Source: Climacium dendroides (taxonomy: Eukaryota; Streptophyta; Bryopsida; Hypnales; Climaciaceae). Taken from it: DNA of 64,000 bases. Below are positions 22,169-34,799 of this stretch, in pieces (position 1 is the stretch's first letter; the number at the start of each line of letters is the position of its first letter). The notes under the pieces are model-generated. The model saw only the letters and a program-made list of their open reading frames with translations, was not told the DNA's origin and searched no databases. Where the stretch lies: positions 28,081,029-28,145,028 of the forward strand of contig OX467083.1 in assembly GCA_950106755.1 (NCBI GenBank). The letters run 5' to 3'. Both the position numbers and the translations under genes were made by a program.

Positions 22169-22432
22169 CATGATGAAATCGGAGTTGTAGCTGCAGATGA
22201 AGAATCAAAACCACTCAATGAACCAATTGCTTCCAAGGATTCTGGTGCCAAGGAAATGTCGTGTCCTAATGCTCCTCTTCCGGCTACACTACGAATTCCA
22301 CATCCTTTACCAACTAACGTACCTTCAAAGCGACCAGCACACCCTCTCAAACCACCAGCAAAAAAAGCAAATTCTTCAGCAATTGTGTTTCATCTACCTC
22401 GATGTGTTGCACATCCATGGGGCCTTTTTTAG
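22169..22432 (+). other. Possible proline-rich coding remnant
   Basis: An open frame of 87 codons with no convincing start ends at TAG 22430-22432. It reads as a Pro/Ala/Ser-rich peptide (PNAPLPATLRIPHPLP, then SKRPAHPLKPPAKK). The patch is richer in GC than its surroundings and has overlapping frames on the minus strand (22168-22350 and 21903-22214). I do not recognise it. It could be a gene fragment or chance. Confidence 0.2.
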
Positions 22433-22449
22433 TTTTGCTCTGTAGTGCT

Positions 22450-24190
22450 TCTCCTTGTCCCACACAATCTTTATACCCTTCCAATTAAGCACACACCTCA
22501 AATTCTAATCTACAGTCTACACTGAAATTTTCCTTTGCTCTTTCAAAAACTCCCCCTATCGGATCAACATGCTCATGTTATTTGAAGTACAGCCACGGTG
22601 ATGCTCTTAGCCATGATTGTTGGCCCCTAACTATAACTATTAGTTTTTATTGTGGTAGTTGTTGCCAAGTTTTTGGTATTTGGTTGCCAATTTTTGGCAA
22701 TTAAACGAATTTTTTCTGGGTTTCCTTCATGGAACCCACACAATTAAAATAAATAAGAAAAATAGTAACTAAGTGTAAAGCTTTGCCGTCTAAGGAAGTA
22801 GTCCAAACTCTTAAAACTAAAAATTAGTCCCATGTTGATAGCTTTGCTGTGTGGGTGTTTTGTTTCCAAACTTGAATAATAAAATGAAAATAATAACAAC
22901 TAGGAACTTTTGAAAATTGGCTTGGGGGCAATAGCTTTGCCATATGGTGGGTTAGCACCACTTTCCAAGACAATGATTTGATTAGGTGGGTTAGTATAGA
23001 CTTTTAGAGGCTTGGTTTCAACCCAAACTTTTTTTATGACTTCAAAACAAACATGTCAACCATTTATTCTCCATGTTTAGGCTTTATGGGGATTTTGTTC
23101 AATGAAACATTGTGAAGTTCCATACAAAAAAGCTCAATGGAAAATTGTTAGTATTTTATGACAACTCTAAACACAATTAGAGTTAAAAGCAAACTCTAAG
23201 GGATTCTAGCAAACGGCATCACCAAAATTAAGTTAAAATGTTTTTAGGATTAGTACCACACGCAATATTTAAATAAGTGGAAAGATTTCAAAGGACTAAA
23301 CCATTCAAACGACTCAATGCACAAAATTAGGAAGGCAATACTCAAGGGGACTCCCACGTCTTTTTAAGCTCCTTTTAAGTAAGTGACAAAATACATAATA
23401 GGGAGCAAATGGCTCCAATGCAATTCCACAAGCAAGTTTTTGGGTCCAAATGGCCAAAATTCAAACAATGCTAATAAACTTGGCAAATAATAAAAATGCA
23501 AGATAATAACCTCAAAACAACCTAACAAGAAAATAAGAAAAAAAGATGCAAAGTAAGAGGAAGGGAGATATTTTATACTTTTTCAAGGTCTCCTTCTCCT
23601 CTCAAATTACTTAAAACTATTTATACTAAAAATAAAATTAACGCTAACTATTAAAATTCTAACTTACTACTGTGATCATTCTAACTTTGGAAAAATGCTC
23701 CAAATGTGAAACGGAATGCGCCATTATCTTAGAAAGACCCAAATTAGTCTAGAGTACTTTGTATCCCCTACTTCCATGTCATTTCACAAGCGAAAATTAA
23801 CGATGAGTAGACTAGTGAAAAAGGTAAAAAATTCAAATATTGGAGTTTGTCTTTTCTTAAAGTTTTGACTAGCTTGGTGTAGAATGAAGATTTCGCTTTT
23901 TAGGTTACTTTTTAGTTTTTATTGGAAAAGTATATAGAAAGTAGTCTAAAAAGTAGGAAAAATAGCTTAAAAGTAGGCTAAAAACACTAAAAAGTAGAAA
24001 GTAGCTAAAAGAAATCCGAAAAGTAGTTTTTAAACTTTATGTAGTGTGAATAGGGCAATGTGGATGGATGAAATCTGAAATCGGATGAAAAACTGAAAAT
24101 AGATGAATGGGTTACAAATTGGATGAATGGGACGCGATTTGGATGAAAAATTGCAAAATGAATGGAAGAGGTGCGGGACCTTCTTCCCAC
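22450..24190. other. Intergenic, no gene seen
   Basis: No coding region or clear repeat was found. AGTAGnnnAAAAAGTAG words recur at about 23940-24030. Confidence 0.35.
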
Positions 24191-25760
24191 TTCTTAAAAG
24201 CCAAAATTTTTATTTTTTGAAACACAGTGCATTCAGGAAGAAGCACTCGTCAGTTGTAATTCTTTGTGCAATTTCTAATTAAAGTTCATTCTGTGCAATA
24301 TTGTGTAATTTTGTGAGTTGTGAATCGCAAGAATTTCCTGTCTTTCTTTGTGTAATCGGGGATCGGAACACTGGTTGTTTGTTTTGAAATCGCGGCAGTC
24401 GCAAGTGGTGAAAACAGCAAACTTCAGATTGCAATAACTTTCGATCTAGGAGGAATTTGAGGGCGTGCTATATACCGATGGAAAGAGGAAGGAAAATCAG
24501 TTAGAATGCACCCAGAAATTTCTCAAATCGGATAAAAACTGGGAAAGATTTCAGCAGTCGAAGTTTGTGAAGCAGTGGTGGGAGAATTGCATCTCAACTA
24601 CAGTTTCGACTCAATCTTCAAGAATTCTTCAAATTTATGGGCTGGATAGAATCGCAGTAATGCGGCAATAGGATCAAGTGTTGAATTAGACAGACGCTGC
24701 CAATTAGCTTGCGTCACTGAGGAGGAAGAATTCGAACTGATCGGGAGGAGGAAGTTGCTGTATCGGAACAGACCTTTCTCGAAGGCAGACTCCAACACTG
24801 GTTGCAGATTGGATTGGAAGAAGCTCTCCGTGCGTGTCGAATCGACCAGGGTGCGGAAGAATTGCGGAGCAGTTCCGACTCCAGGCGCGATAGGAAGAAA
24901 ATCGAAAATTCGAGGATCTGGTCGGCGTCGCAACATCAGCAAACATCAAAATTAGGGATTTGGAATCCCAGACCGACCTTGGGTGAAGACTTGTTGCCCA
25001 CGGTAATAGGAGAACGGGCACGGTCATAGGACTGATCGCATGGCCATAGGCCCCCTTTCCCACGGTTTTAGGCCATTTGGTCATTTAAATGTAAATTTCA
25101 GTGTTTTCAGGGCCTGTTTTGAATTTCAAGTTCATTCGCATGGTTTTGGGCTGGTCCTACATGGTCTTAGGTCCCTTGGTTGATTCTTTATAAAATTTCA
25201 GCGTTTGGTCTTAGGTTTTATAAGTTTGGTCAATTTATAAATTGTCTCAATGTTTTGTGTTTGGAATTCAGGCAATTAACCAATGTGGTTTTGGACTTGT
25301 TGCCCTGAGACCTGTTGTCCAATTTTAAAAGAAAGAAGAAAGCTCAAAGACCAAGAATCTGGTACTTTGTCCTAAACCTTTCATACTCCTGCATACTGGA
25401 CTTGTTGACTACTGTGACAGATTCGCCTAGGCATTTTGCACATAGATTCGAAAAGCTCAAAAAGAGCAATTACTGGACCTGTTGCCCCAACACATAAAAA
25501 AAAATGTTAATTAATAAATTATTTGTATACTTTAAAAGTATTATCTTGTATATATATAATTAGGTCATAGGTTGCATCCATGTATAAGACGTGTTGCCTA
25601 GCCTGACGTGTTGCCCACGATGTGTTGCCTACCCTAGAATATTATATAGGACCGGGACTCTTAGATCATTGTGTCTGCATTAGTGGTAATGGACTGTCCA
25701 CCAAATTGAGAAAACCTGGGAATAAGGGAAAAGAAAAAAAAAAAAAAAAAAAAAAAAAAA
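24191..25760 (+). other. GC-richer, transcript-like stretch ending in a poly(A) run
   Basis: From about 24230 to 25060 the base composition is clearly richer in GC than the neighbourhood, with overlapping open frames on both strands (for example 24598-24942 and 24704-25084 minus, 24465-24671 plus). None is recognisable. Phrases around TTGCCC recur (TGTTGCCC at several points, 24990-25630). The stretch ends in an unbroken run of 27 A at 25734-25760, which would fit the 3' end of a retroposed transcript. No target duplication or reverse transcriptase was found. Confidence 0.3.
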
Positions 25761-28666
25761 GAATAGAGGTATAAGAATAAAGTTTCCAGGTATATTCCAC
25801 AAAGTTAACTTACACATAACCTAAATCTACTTTAAAAGTGACGTTAGACGCACCAACGATAGACTACGTTGGCTTATCCACGGATGAACCCCTATACTAC
25901 TGGTACTTGACAAAGAGTAAAAGTTAGTGAAAAAGTACCTCACACTTAGGTTGTTTGGAAGGTTTAAGAAAGTAATTCTAGGGTCCAAATTGACTTCAAT
26001 CAAACATTGTCTCAAACATCGTATACTCCTGGTACATCAATCAATTCATTGCAAATCTTGCAAATTAGTTAAAAGTCATTGTTGCTACTAATTTTTGTAT
26101 TTGTTGGTGTCAAAATGTTGTGAAATTTGTTTGGGCACTTATTTAAGCTAAAACATACTGTCTTGATTTTTAATAGGATTTTACCACTACTTGGATTTTT
26201 CTATGAATTTCTCAATGCTGGTAAACATGGTTGACTTCCCATAGAGTCATCTTCTACAATTTAGAAAAATATAAAACTTTTAGGAAAAAATTTAGAAAGT
26301 CCACTAATGCTAAATGCCAATTTATACTTTTACTTTGCACTAAATAGCAAGAGGATCTAAATTCAAACCTCTAGATTTAATTCCTCCAGAGAGAAATCAT
26401 TCCCATACTAGGATATCTTAGCAAATTGACTTCACCGTTGCACTCCTGGCATGTTTTTATGCTAAGAGAAATTCTTTGTATTCTTTGGTCATATGAATTT
26501 TGGTACTGTGGATGTTTACCTACAATGTTACAACATGATTTTTTTTCCAGTTCTTGTGAATTGAATGATGACCAATACATGGATTTCCTATAGGGGCTTC
26601 TAAGATTGAGTAAGGCTTTTGACAACTTGTCTACCCACTCTTCTAGCTTATGACCTATCACATGCACACTACAGATAAATCTAATAAAAGTCTAATTTTG
26701 GTATTTTCTACTACTTTAGCCATGAGGGCTTGAAACCCTTAATCAACATTCAAATCCTTAATTGACATTCTAAACACCTAATTAGATATTGAAAATGGTA
26801 AATGAAAGTGCTTAAAGCACTTCCGTACTTTTTAAGAACAATACACCGTATCTATAGGGACTTCTACCAAACATGATGTCAACACTCTTTTTATATCTTT
26901 TTGGATGAAAATATTAATAAAATGACTTCTACCCAACACAATGTCAACACTCTTTTTATATCTTTTTGAATGAAAATATTAATAAAATAATTGTGCAAAA
27001 GTGAAAAAAAAATTTGAGGCTTAGGTGATAACTACGGGATTCACATTATTTGATGGGATATTTAAATCTCATAGATGCATACTTAATGATATGAAAAATT
27101 TACATTTGGTATCTTGCTAAAGTCAAGACAACTTTCTTGGCATTAGAAAATGGTGGAGGGCTTTATGGATCTTCGTGAGTCTCTATATACAAACTCATGC
27201 TTGTTGTAGGGATTGAAGAGTTATGTGTTTTGTGTTTGTATATTTTTTTCAATTGTAATATGTGTTGTGTGAAAATGGATGGATTTGGGGTAGTTGATTT
27301 GCAAATGAACTATTTATAGTCTGGTGGTTGTTGTGTTGATGAAGCTAACGAAGCTAATGAAAGAATAATAAATGCAAAAAGAGCTTCCAAACAAATAGGA
27401 TTGTTGCCAAGAAATAGCAAGAGTTGAGTTGAATCTGAATCAATAAAGAGTAGTGGTTTTGAGGAAGTCAATTTGGAATCACAACAACTTATTATGAATA
27501 AGCAAGACGTTGGAGTTGAGTCAGAATGACCTTACAATAAGGTTTTTTGAGGCATTGCAAATTCTTGGCATGACCACTTTTGCTTTGTATTTTTTTTTAC
27601 TAAGTTCATGACATACTCTTTCCTCTTCAAGCTACCATTCTAAATCAGATAGACATGTGAATTTCATATTGTTGCAACATTCTTCATTTTGTAGGGATTC
27701 ACTCCATATTTGATTTTATGAACCAATTCTGCAAGTGTTGTATATGAATACTTTCCAAAAAGACCTAAACATTCATGTGTTCTCTTGTAAGTAGTAAATC
27801 TAGCATTGTTTAATTACAATTTGGTTGTGACAACCATCATTGGAAAGATATTAGATGAAGAAATGGCAAGTAATTTATGGACATTCTTTAATATTGGGGG
27901 TGTAGTTGGAGGTATCTTATTTGGTCATATATCAAACAATATTGAATGCAAAGGACATCACAACCTATGAGATTATGTATTGTGCAATTTCAGCTTAGTT
28001 TCTTTATAGAACATATGGCAGTATCTCCCTAACACTTAATATCATGTTGATGGTAATTGTAGGATTATGAATCAAAAGTCAAATGCTTGGGTCAAATGCT
28101 AGCCAAAGCTTCAACTTTGACATTCAATTTAGCTGTGTGAACTAATTTTGTAATTAGTAAATGTACGTGTGAAATTTTAGATAAAGAAGCTCATATGGTT
28201 GAAATTGTTGTCTCTAGTATAGAGACTTGCAGATCTTGAAAGAGACATCACATGATTTAGGTCTATTGTGAAGTAAATATAAAAGCAATTGCAAGAATTG
28301 AATTGACTCCATCAAAGTCTCAGCTAGCCAATTTTGCCACTTTATTTTATTTTTTTCAATAATATAGTGAAGAAATTTGAAGGAATTTATTTATATGGTT
28401 ATAGATGAAAAAACAATTTCAAACCATGGAAATGCAAGATCATGTGTAGATGAACATGTAAAAGTTTCTTAGCGTTCCTTGTTACATTGATCAAGAAAAA
28501 ATCAACCTATGGAAAAATTCTTGTAGACCAATTGTCCATGCTTAACGCAGCGGGAGCCTTCCTCCATCAAGCCTTTTGCAATGTAACGACCCAAAGGCCT
28601 CCCACGATGTGAGGGCTCTAGCTTAAAGGCAAGACTGAGCTCAGCCTAAATGTTGACCTCGTACTA
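25761..28666. other. Intergenic, AT-rich, no gene seen
   Basis: No supported gene over 2.9 kb apart from the 65-bp tandem duplication listed separately. A GC-richer patch at about 28545-28660 has no recognisable identity. Confidence 0.4.
26861..26990. repeat. Tandem duplication, two 65-bp units
   Basis: CTTCTACCAAACATGATGTC at 26861 recurs at 26926 as CTTCTACCCAACACAATGTC. Each is followed by AACACTCTTTTTATATCTTT and a shared tail ending in AATAAAAT. Confidence 0.85.
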
Positions 28667-28900
28667 AGGTAGGAGCACCCAATGGTATGAGCATACCCAA
28701 ATGCGTGACTTTCTAGGTAAGAATGTAAATGTAGGTAGAATGATTTTAGAATGTAAATGTAGGTAGACTATAGATAACTTATTACTTCGGTCAATAAAAA
28801 TAAGCTATCTACAATTTATCTGCATTTAAGTTCTGAAATGACTGTCATGTGTAGAAAGTCATGCCATTGGGTACACTCAAGCTATTGGATGCTCCTACCT
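28667..28900. mobile_element. TA-flanked AGGTA-family MITE, 234 bp
   Basis: Ends AGGTAGGAGCACCCAATGG and the complement AGGTAGGAGCATCCAATAG, flanked by TA on each side (28665-28666 and 28901-28902). ACCCAA and TGACTTTCTA also recur in inverted positions. No coding sequence. Confidence 0.78.
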
Positions 28901-28902
28901 TA

Positions 28903-29967
28903 CATCACGAAAATGGCACTCACTTTTTGAGTATTTTTGCAGTACTGCATTAATAGAAATAGCGTAGCTTAATAGGATAGTACCTATTTTATACTATTGC
29001 AATACTGTGTTTGCACAATATTATACTTATACTCATATTGTACTGCATTAAAGAGTAAAATAAAGTATATTAAGAATACAACATTTATCATAATATAATA
29101 CACTGATATTACTAAAATTCAATACTAACATTATCAACTAAATTTACAGTAAATATATATATATAAAACATATGTATATTATATTTTATTACACTTAAAC
29201 AAATCAAAATATTTCATACAAAATAATTAAGATTATTGTACTAATAAATCCTTGCATTTTTGTACATTAATTAAATAATTTAGTTATTTCAAATATAATC
29301 ATTTGCAGTACTGCTAAAATAAAATAAATTGGTTGTGAAATATAATATTTGTAATCATCTTTGATACAAAAACAACATAAGAATAGTTACATAACAATAC
29401 TAATGTAATACTGCAATAATTGAAGCTTCCAATCTTCTTGTGACATTTCAATATCTTTTATTATTCATTATTTTAATAGAAATTCAATAAAATATATCAA
29501 TAAATACATATAACACATGTAAGATGCATTCACCATATAAAGGATTCGATGAGACAGGAAAATTATATTTTCATATTACAAAAACAACATTTGCATTTAG
29601 TAGCATCTTATAGGCCTCTAAGCATCTACAAATGTAACCAATACTCCAATCCTTCAAGATGTAACCACTAATCCTATGTTGAAGTACTAGTACAGTTTCT
29701 TCTACAATACTAACCTTTAACTTCATTTATGCTTGACCTTTCAGAATCTCTAGCTTCAAACACATGGTCAAATGATAATCCCAACATTCTTATACATTTC
29801 AAAACAAAAGAAGTAAGCTTTAAGAGAAGCCATAAGACAAGTACCAAAAACATAAAAATCAACTGCTTCACTACATGGTTAAAACTTCAATAAAAAAAAG
29901 TATACTCAAGAAAAAGTTTCCTAATTTCCTAATTGAAACTCGATTGATTGATATTTTCATTCAACCT
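28903..29967. other. Intergenic, very AT-rich, no gene seen
   Basis: Words such as GCAGTACTGC and CAATACTG recur at 28945-29420, as they do at about 44395-44640 upstream of CLPT, so a shared diverged repeat is possible. No gene is supported. Confidence 0.35.
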
Positions 29968-30512
29968 CTAGAAATATTTAATCCTCTGAAGAAGAGGAGG
30001 ATCCCAGATCCGTCTCCAATACATTATGTAGGGCATCACCAATGTTCTCACTTCATGTATCACATTAATCCGCTTGATTGAGTCAAGTCTTTGTAGTATA
30101 AATGCTCTGTAGCCCTTTATAATTGCTTTGTGAAATTTAATTTCCGAATGCTTCATGTTCTTATCTTCATCCATAGTCAAACCCAACTATAAAGGCAGAA
30201 ATATTAGTTTCAATATCAAAAAGTTCAATAACATAAAATTCAAAAGAAAAACTACAAGTTATATATAAAACTTATCATATAAACAAACCAAGCCAATTGG
30301 TCTGGGAGCATCAAAATGGGGGTCCGCATGGAGTAGTTCTTTCCATTCATTATGCATGCAATGGCACTAAATACGGCATCCGATCCAAATGGGTCGTCAT
30401 CTTTCCATCGCCAATTGTTGTATAAAAATAATGTTTCAAGGCTAGTTTTCCAAGTTTTCAAATCTGCTTCGCTTTCATTAACAGGTTTTGGCACACCTAA
30501 CAGTCGCCACAT
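29968..30512 (-). pseudogene. Two exon-like segments of an unrecognised minus-strand gene
   Basis: The upstream segment (30512-30284) encodes about 76 residues with a composition typical of real protein (WRLLGVPKPVNESEADLKTW, then NNWRWKDDDPFGSDAVFSA) and follows an AG acceptor-like site. After about 95 bases with GT and TATAG borders, the second segment (about 30186-29968) reads LGLTMDEDKNMKHSEIKFHK and ends ...WRRIWDPPLLQRIKYF before a stop. I recognise no domain. The segments probably belong with the exon-like frames at 34042-34790 on the same strand, with an intervening repeat between them. Confidence 0.35.
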
Positions 30513-31069
30513 CTTTAATAGTGCAGTAGAGGCAAATCTACCCCGTTGTCAAGTTGAGAGAGTTTGCTTTGAAAAATTGTGAAGATATTGGCTGCGATTG
30601 GGAATATTTTGCTAGAGAATTCAGTTGAATCTTCTAGTCTTCAATCTTCTCCATGTTGGCCTATTCTGTAGTGGCTCTATAAGGATAAAGGTAAGAGTAG
30701 GTGATAAGAATCCACGGCCTTGGACGGATAAAACGGGACAGCCAAACTACGAGCTAACGTCCAAAGTATTGGCTCCTAAACTTCAAATCTACGGTGACCA
30801 GGAAACAACGAATGACTAATGGGAACAACAAATAAGATCAACCATGTAGGTGATCAATCCCACTTCGTCGCCATGAACACAAAACAAGGTTAATAACTAT
30901 TATTTAGAATAATTACATAGCCCACAATAGAATTTACAATGCAAATATGAAAACAAGCCTCCAAAACTGACTAAGAATAACAATGAAAAAAACAACAAGC
31001 CTCCAAAACCGGCTAGGAATGAGAAGCCACATGCCACAATACACGAATATTCATTCTTCAAGTCTTCAT

Positions 31070-32272
31070 CACTAGTAGAAAAATACAGTGACCAAATTAA
31101 CAAAAATCAACAGAAAAGTGTTGATTTTTTTTGTTAATTTGGACGTGTTAATTTGGGCACTTTTGAACAGAAAAGTGTTGATTTTTGAACAAAAATGTGT
31201 TGTTTAAGAACAAAAAAGTGTTGAATTTCTAACAAAAAAGTGTTGTTTTAGAACAAAAAAGTGTTAATTTTTTTGTTAATTTGGTCACATTATTTTTTTA
31301 AATTATTATTTTTGAAAAAAAATGAATAAAAGGTGACACGTGAAAATGCCATGTAGGCACCCCCAACTAGCCACGTGGCATGCCACACAAGCTACTTGAA
31401 TGCCACATGGACAGTCCAAATGCCACGTTGGCAATTCACGTGGCCAACGTTGGCATCAAGGTTTGAACCTTGAACCTCATGGTTGAGGCCCAAGACTCAA
31501 ACCAATGCACCACTTATACATATACATGTATAAAGTGTATATAAAATCTTATTTGTTTAGTTTTTCATTTTTTTCCCATTGTTTTTTAAAGTCAGCGTAC
31601 TTCAGGGATGGTTTTGACTTAGTAAATGACCTTTTCTCAAGAAACTTTGAACTAATAAAAGTTGGAAAATCAAGCCAACTTTCACCTCCAACAATCCGTT
31701 TGAGATTTCGATCCTCCAATCAAAAGTTATGGACAAAAATCAGAGAGGGGTTTTAAAAATGTAAAAGAAATGATTCATTTTCACCCCTCTCTGATTTTTG
31801 TCCATAACTTTTGATTGGAGGATCGAAATCTCAAACGGATTGTTGGAGGTGAAATTTGGCTTGATTTCCCAACTTTTATTAGTTCAAAGTTTCTTGAAAA
31901 AAGGTCATTTATTAAGTCAAAACCGGCCCTGAAGTATGCTGACTTTAAGAAATACCGAATTGTTAATGTTTAGTTTTTGAAAAAATCTACATTGTACAAT
32001 TAAAGATTCCAAGAGATTCCAAGAGATTCCAGGAGATTCCAAAAGATTCCAAAAAGATTTCTAAAAGATTCTAAAAGATTCTAAAAGATTCTAAAAGATT
32101 TAACAAAATTTTGTTGATTTTAGTTGCACTATCCAAATCAACAAAAATAATGTGACCATTTTGTTAATTTGGGCAAAATCAACAAAAATTTGTGAAAATG
32201 GACAATACAGTACCCAAGTTAACAGAAATTTGTTGACTATTTGTTGATTTGGTCACTGATTTTCTACTAGTG
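31070..32272. mobile_element. Non-autonomous CACTA element, 1203 bp, with long internal hairpin
   Basis: The left end CACTAGTAGAAAAATACAGT pairs with the right end, whose complement is CACTAGTAGAAAATCAGTGA, and both are followed by AGTGACCAAAT and AACA. The 3-bp duplication CAT lies at 31067-31069 and 32273-32275. Subterminal short repeats are prominent: about five AACAAAAAAGTGTTG units on the left, and GATTCCAAGA / GATTCTAAAA runs on the right (about 32005-32100). Two arms of about 180 bp (about 31585-31765 and 31775-31950) form a long inverted repeat. No transposase is encoded. Copy 1 of the host repeat gives the empty site. Confidence 0.9.
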
Positions 32273-33369
32273 CATGTCTTCAAATTTCAACACTTCAAAC
32301 CTTCAAAGTCCTTAAGAAAGTAGAAATGAAGTTCTAATTCAACCCTAGTGAAACTGCGCTCTTCGATCTACTACCAAAAATGGATATCAATTCCAAATGC
32401 AAAGTATGATAGTTATTTAAAAAGCTAATGGGATAATCTAACACCCCTCCAAATCTCAAATCAAACCAACATATTGTCTAAAAGTTGTGAACAATCAAAG
32501 TCTCGGCCTTCTTAATTGAAAAACAGCAGACCTCTCCTATCTCAAACTCCTATATCTCCTTCAATTTTTCTTCAATTTTAAAGTGCTATAGCTTTCTAGA
32601 AATATAAGCTCACAAAATAACTTCCCCTTAAGTTTCAAACCATTCTAAATTACTGTCCAAAAGTTATGGACAAGCAAAATCTTGGCCTTCTCTTTAGAAA
32701 GGCAGTAAACTCATTATCACTCAACAACTCATAACTCTTGACTCACAACTTCAAATGCTTTGAATCAATAGTCTATAGAAAGCCAAGAAAAATTTCTCTA
32801 ATGCCTAAAATTTTCAAAGAGAGAAGTAAAAAACAAAAACATTGGTAGTCGCCTGAATCTTTGCTCCTCTTCATTGGATGGCAGCAGACCCTCCTCCACT
32901 CACACGCTTGTAATTCCTTACTCACAACTTCAAATCAAGCAAGAAAAGTGTTTATAGAAGCGCAATTTTATAAAAAACAAACCTTTAAATTTTAATTGCA
33001 AATTTCTTGATACAACAAAAGTTTTCACCGATTCAAGTTTCGGCTCACTACACACATTCTTCTTCACCCAAAAACACATACACCCCAAAAACTCTACAAG
33101 TTCGACTTGGAGGAGGAAAGAAGATGCCTACCTACCTTCTAGACCCTTAAGGTAGGTGGAATCAGTTCATGTATACATCACATGGGCCTCCTAACACCCA
33201 TTAGCTCAAGGAAAACACCTAAAAATAAGTTTATATTTAACTTTTAAAGCCAATGAACCTTAAAGGATAAAACTAGGAGGTAAACTATTCCTATTCTCCC
33301 ATCTTTCAATTATTAACACTCAAATGCAACACAAAATATTAGTATTAGGTATTAAATTTTAACTAAAAC

Positions 33370-33760
33370 AAAGCGGAGGTAAAAACTGAAGTCGAAGGAT
33401 GCGCCTGATAGTGTTGGTCACGTAATCTGTACGTTCAGCTTTTGTTAAAAGATTCACTGGCTCTTTCAACCAACGTTGATGGCCAGTGCCTTCTTTGTCT
33501 GACCTCATCATACAAAAATACTAGTCTTCATTCAAGCACTCGTAACTTGCTTCAAATATCACATCTTGTGTGCCTAGCTCAACACATCCCACTTGAAGCA
33601 AAATCACCAAAGTACGGGCGTTTCTATCAAGATTCTCATGCCATCGTTGTTCCACACGAGGTTTCTTCAACGGACGAGAAGGTCCAGTCTCATCTAGCAA
33701 ATACATTGCAAACGGTGAAGAAATCACCGGTCGGAATGGCTGAATTGACAACAAGCATTA
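33370..33760 (-). pseudogene. Unrecognised minus-strand coding remnant
   Basis: The minus frame at 33754-33521 (PFRPVISSPFAMYLLDETG, then SRPLKKPRVEQRWHENLDRN) continues past one stop, in the same frame, into MRSDKEGTGHQRWLKEPVNL. The mixed polar and charged composition across about 125 codons with one stop suggests former coding sequence. The plus-strand frame 33442-33765 overlaps it and is the less convincing of the two. No family is recognised. Confidence 0.25.
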
Positions 33761-34041
33761 ATTGACAAGAAAAGCTCTAATTCCGCCTCTGGTTCAACCT
33801 CTAGATCTTACAACTCCATAAAAATCCTCAAGTTTGACATTTTAGAGTCAAATTTGAAATCTAAATACAAATTCTAAAAGAACTTGAAGGAATACTTCGA
33901 ACTAGTGAAATTTGTTTGAGGCTCTTGCCTTTTAAACAATTCCATTGGCAACAAGCGTTACCTTGAAGCTATTAGAAGCGTCACCAATAAGTTTCGTTCT
34001 CTAAATCAAAAATATTCTCAAAATATAAATAAATACAGATT

Positions 34042-34790
34042 TTATATAATGTAGATATTTACATTAGGACACCGCCTGTTAATAATAGCTGTTTTCACAT
34101 TTGTTTTCACATTTGTTTTCATACCTTCTTTCCAAACCCTCTCAAATGCAGAACGTTTATAAACGTCTCCCTCTCCAACATTAAATACAGTCAAAATATC
34201 TTGTTTCACATGATCTTCATGAAGAAACATTCTACATTTGGTTGCATCCACATCCAACATTAATTTTTTTGCAATTTTCTTCAAATGGGGTTTTACAAGC
34301 TCCCATTTCGCTACATCTAGTGTAGGACTTTCATTCAATTGATTGTTTACCAAGCCTTGTAGTAAACGGTTGTTTGCTCTCATATCATTCATTTGTGCTT
34401 CCATATTTCTTATTACCCTCCTACCCTCCTAAGTGTATTGATCTGGCTCTCCAATGCCATGATATGGGACTGCGGTGGTCGTCCACCAACACTTGGAGGA
34501 GTAAAAATAGGCACATAGGGATTTTGTGAATTTGGAACATAAGAACTTGGAGTAGATGGATTTTGAAACGAAGAATTTAGAATAGAACTTGGTTATTCGA
34601 ATGGAGCAACTCTTGGAGACGTTGGCAACCTCGATGTGCTAGAAGGTTGATAATCACCACGGCGTGCACTTGGCTCTCCATCTCTTGAAGCTGCTCTTGG
34701 CGACGTTGGCAATTATTGTATGCTAAAAGACTAATAATCACCCTAGTGTGCAAATGACTCTTCATCTCCTGTATCAAAACTAGCCATCTT
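34042..34790 (-). pseudogene. Degenerate exons of an unrecognised minus-strand gene (5' part)
   Basis: An ATG at about 34786 opens MASFDTGDEESFAH, then the same frame continues to about 34425 but is broken by four stops. It contains two copies of a GDY...LPTSPR(A/V) motif within a Ser/Pro-rich region ending PPSVGGRPPQSHIMALESQI. The next frame, 34404-34042 (120 aa), begins MEAQMNDMRANNRLLQGLVN and looks like a short coiled coil followed by an alpha-helical segment (WELVKPHLKKIAKKLMLDV). No known domain is recognised. The nearest downstream exon-like frames are at 30512-29968. Likely a decayed gene. Confidence 0.35.
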
Positions 34791-34799
34791 GTGTTTGAC

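Larger units (their letters stand above)
30545..34080. repeat. Long dispersed repeat, copy 2, interrupted
   Basis: This is the second copy of the repeat at 13340-15470, in the same orientation. It contains a CACTA element at 31070-32272, and after 33200 additional sequence that copy 1 lacks. Subrepeats of about 190 bp with TCTCGGCCTTCT followed by GCAGAC occupy about 32290-33050. Borders are approximate. Without the CACTA element the copy is about 2.3 kb. Confidence 0.58.

Noticed and set aside
31455..31520. tRNA-like or SINE-like sequence with a TTTGAACC box
   Set aside because: No cloverleaf could be drawn and no A box is placed correctly; it lies inside the CACTA element.
33442..33765. 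107-codon plus-strand frame
   Set aside because: Overlaps a minus-strand frame that extends further with more protein-like composition; no motif supports the plus frame.
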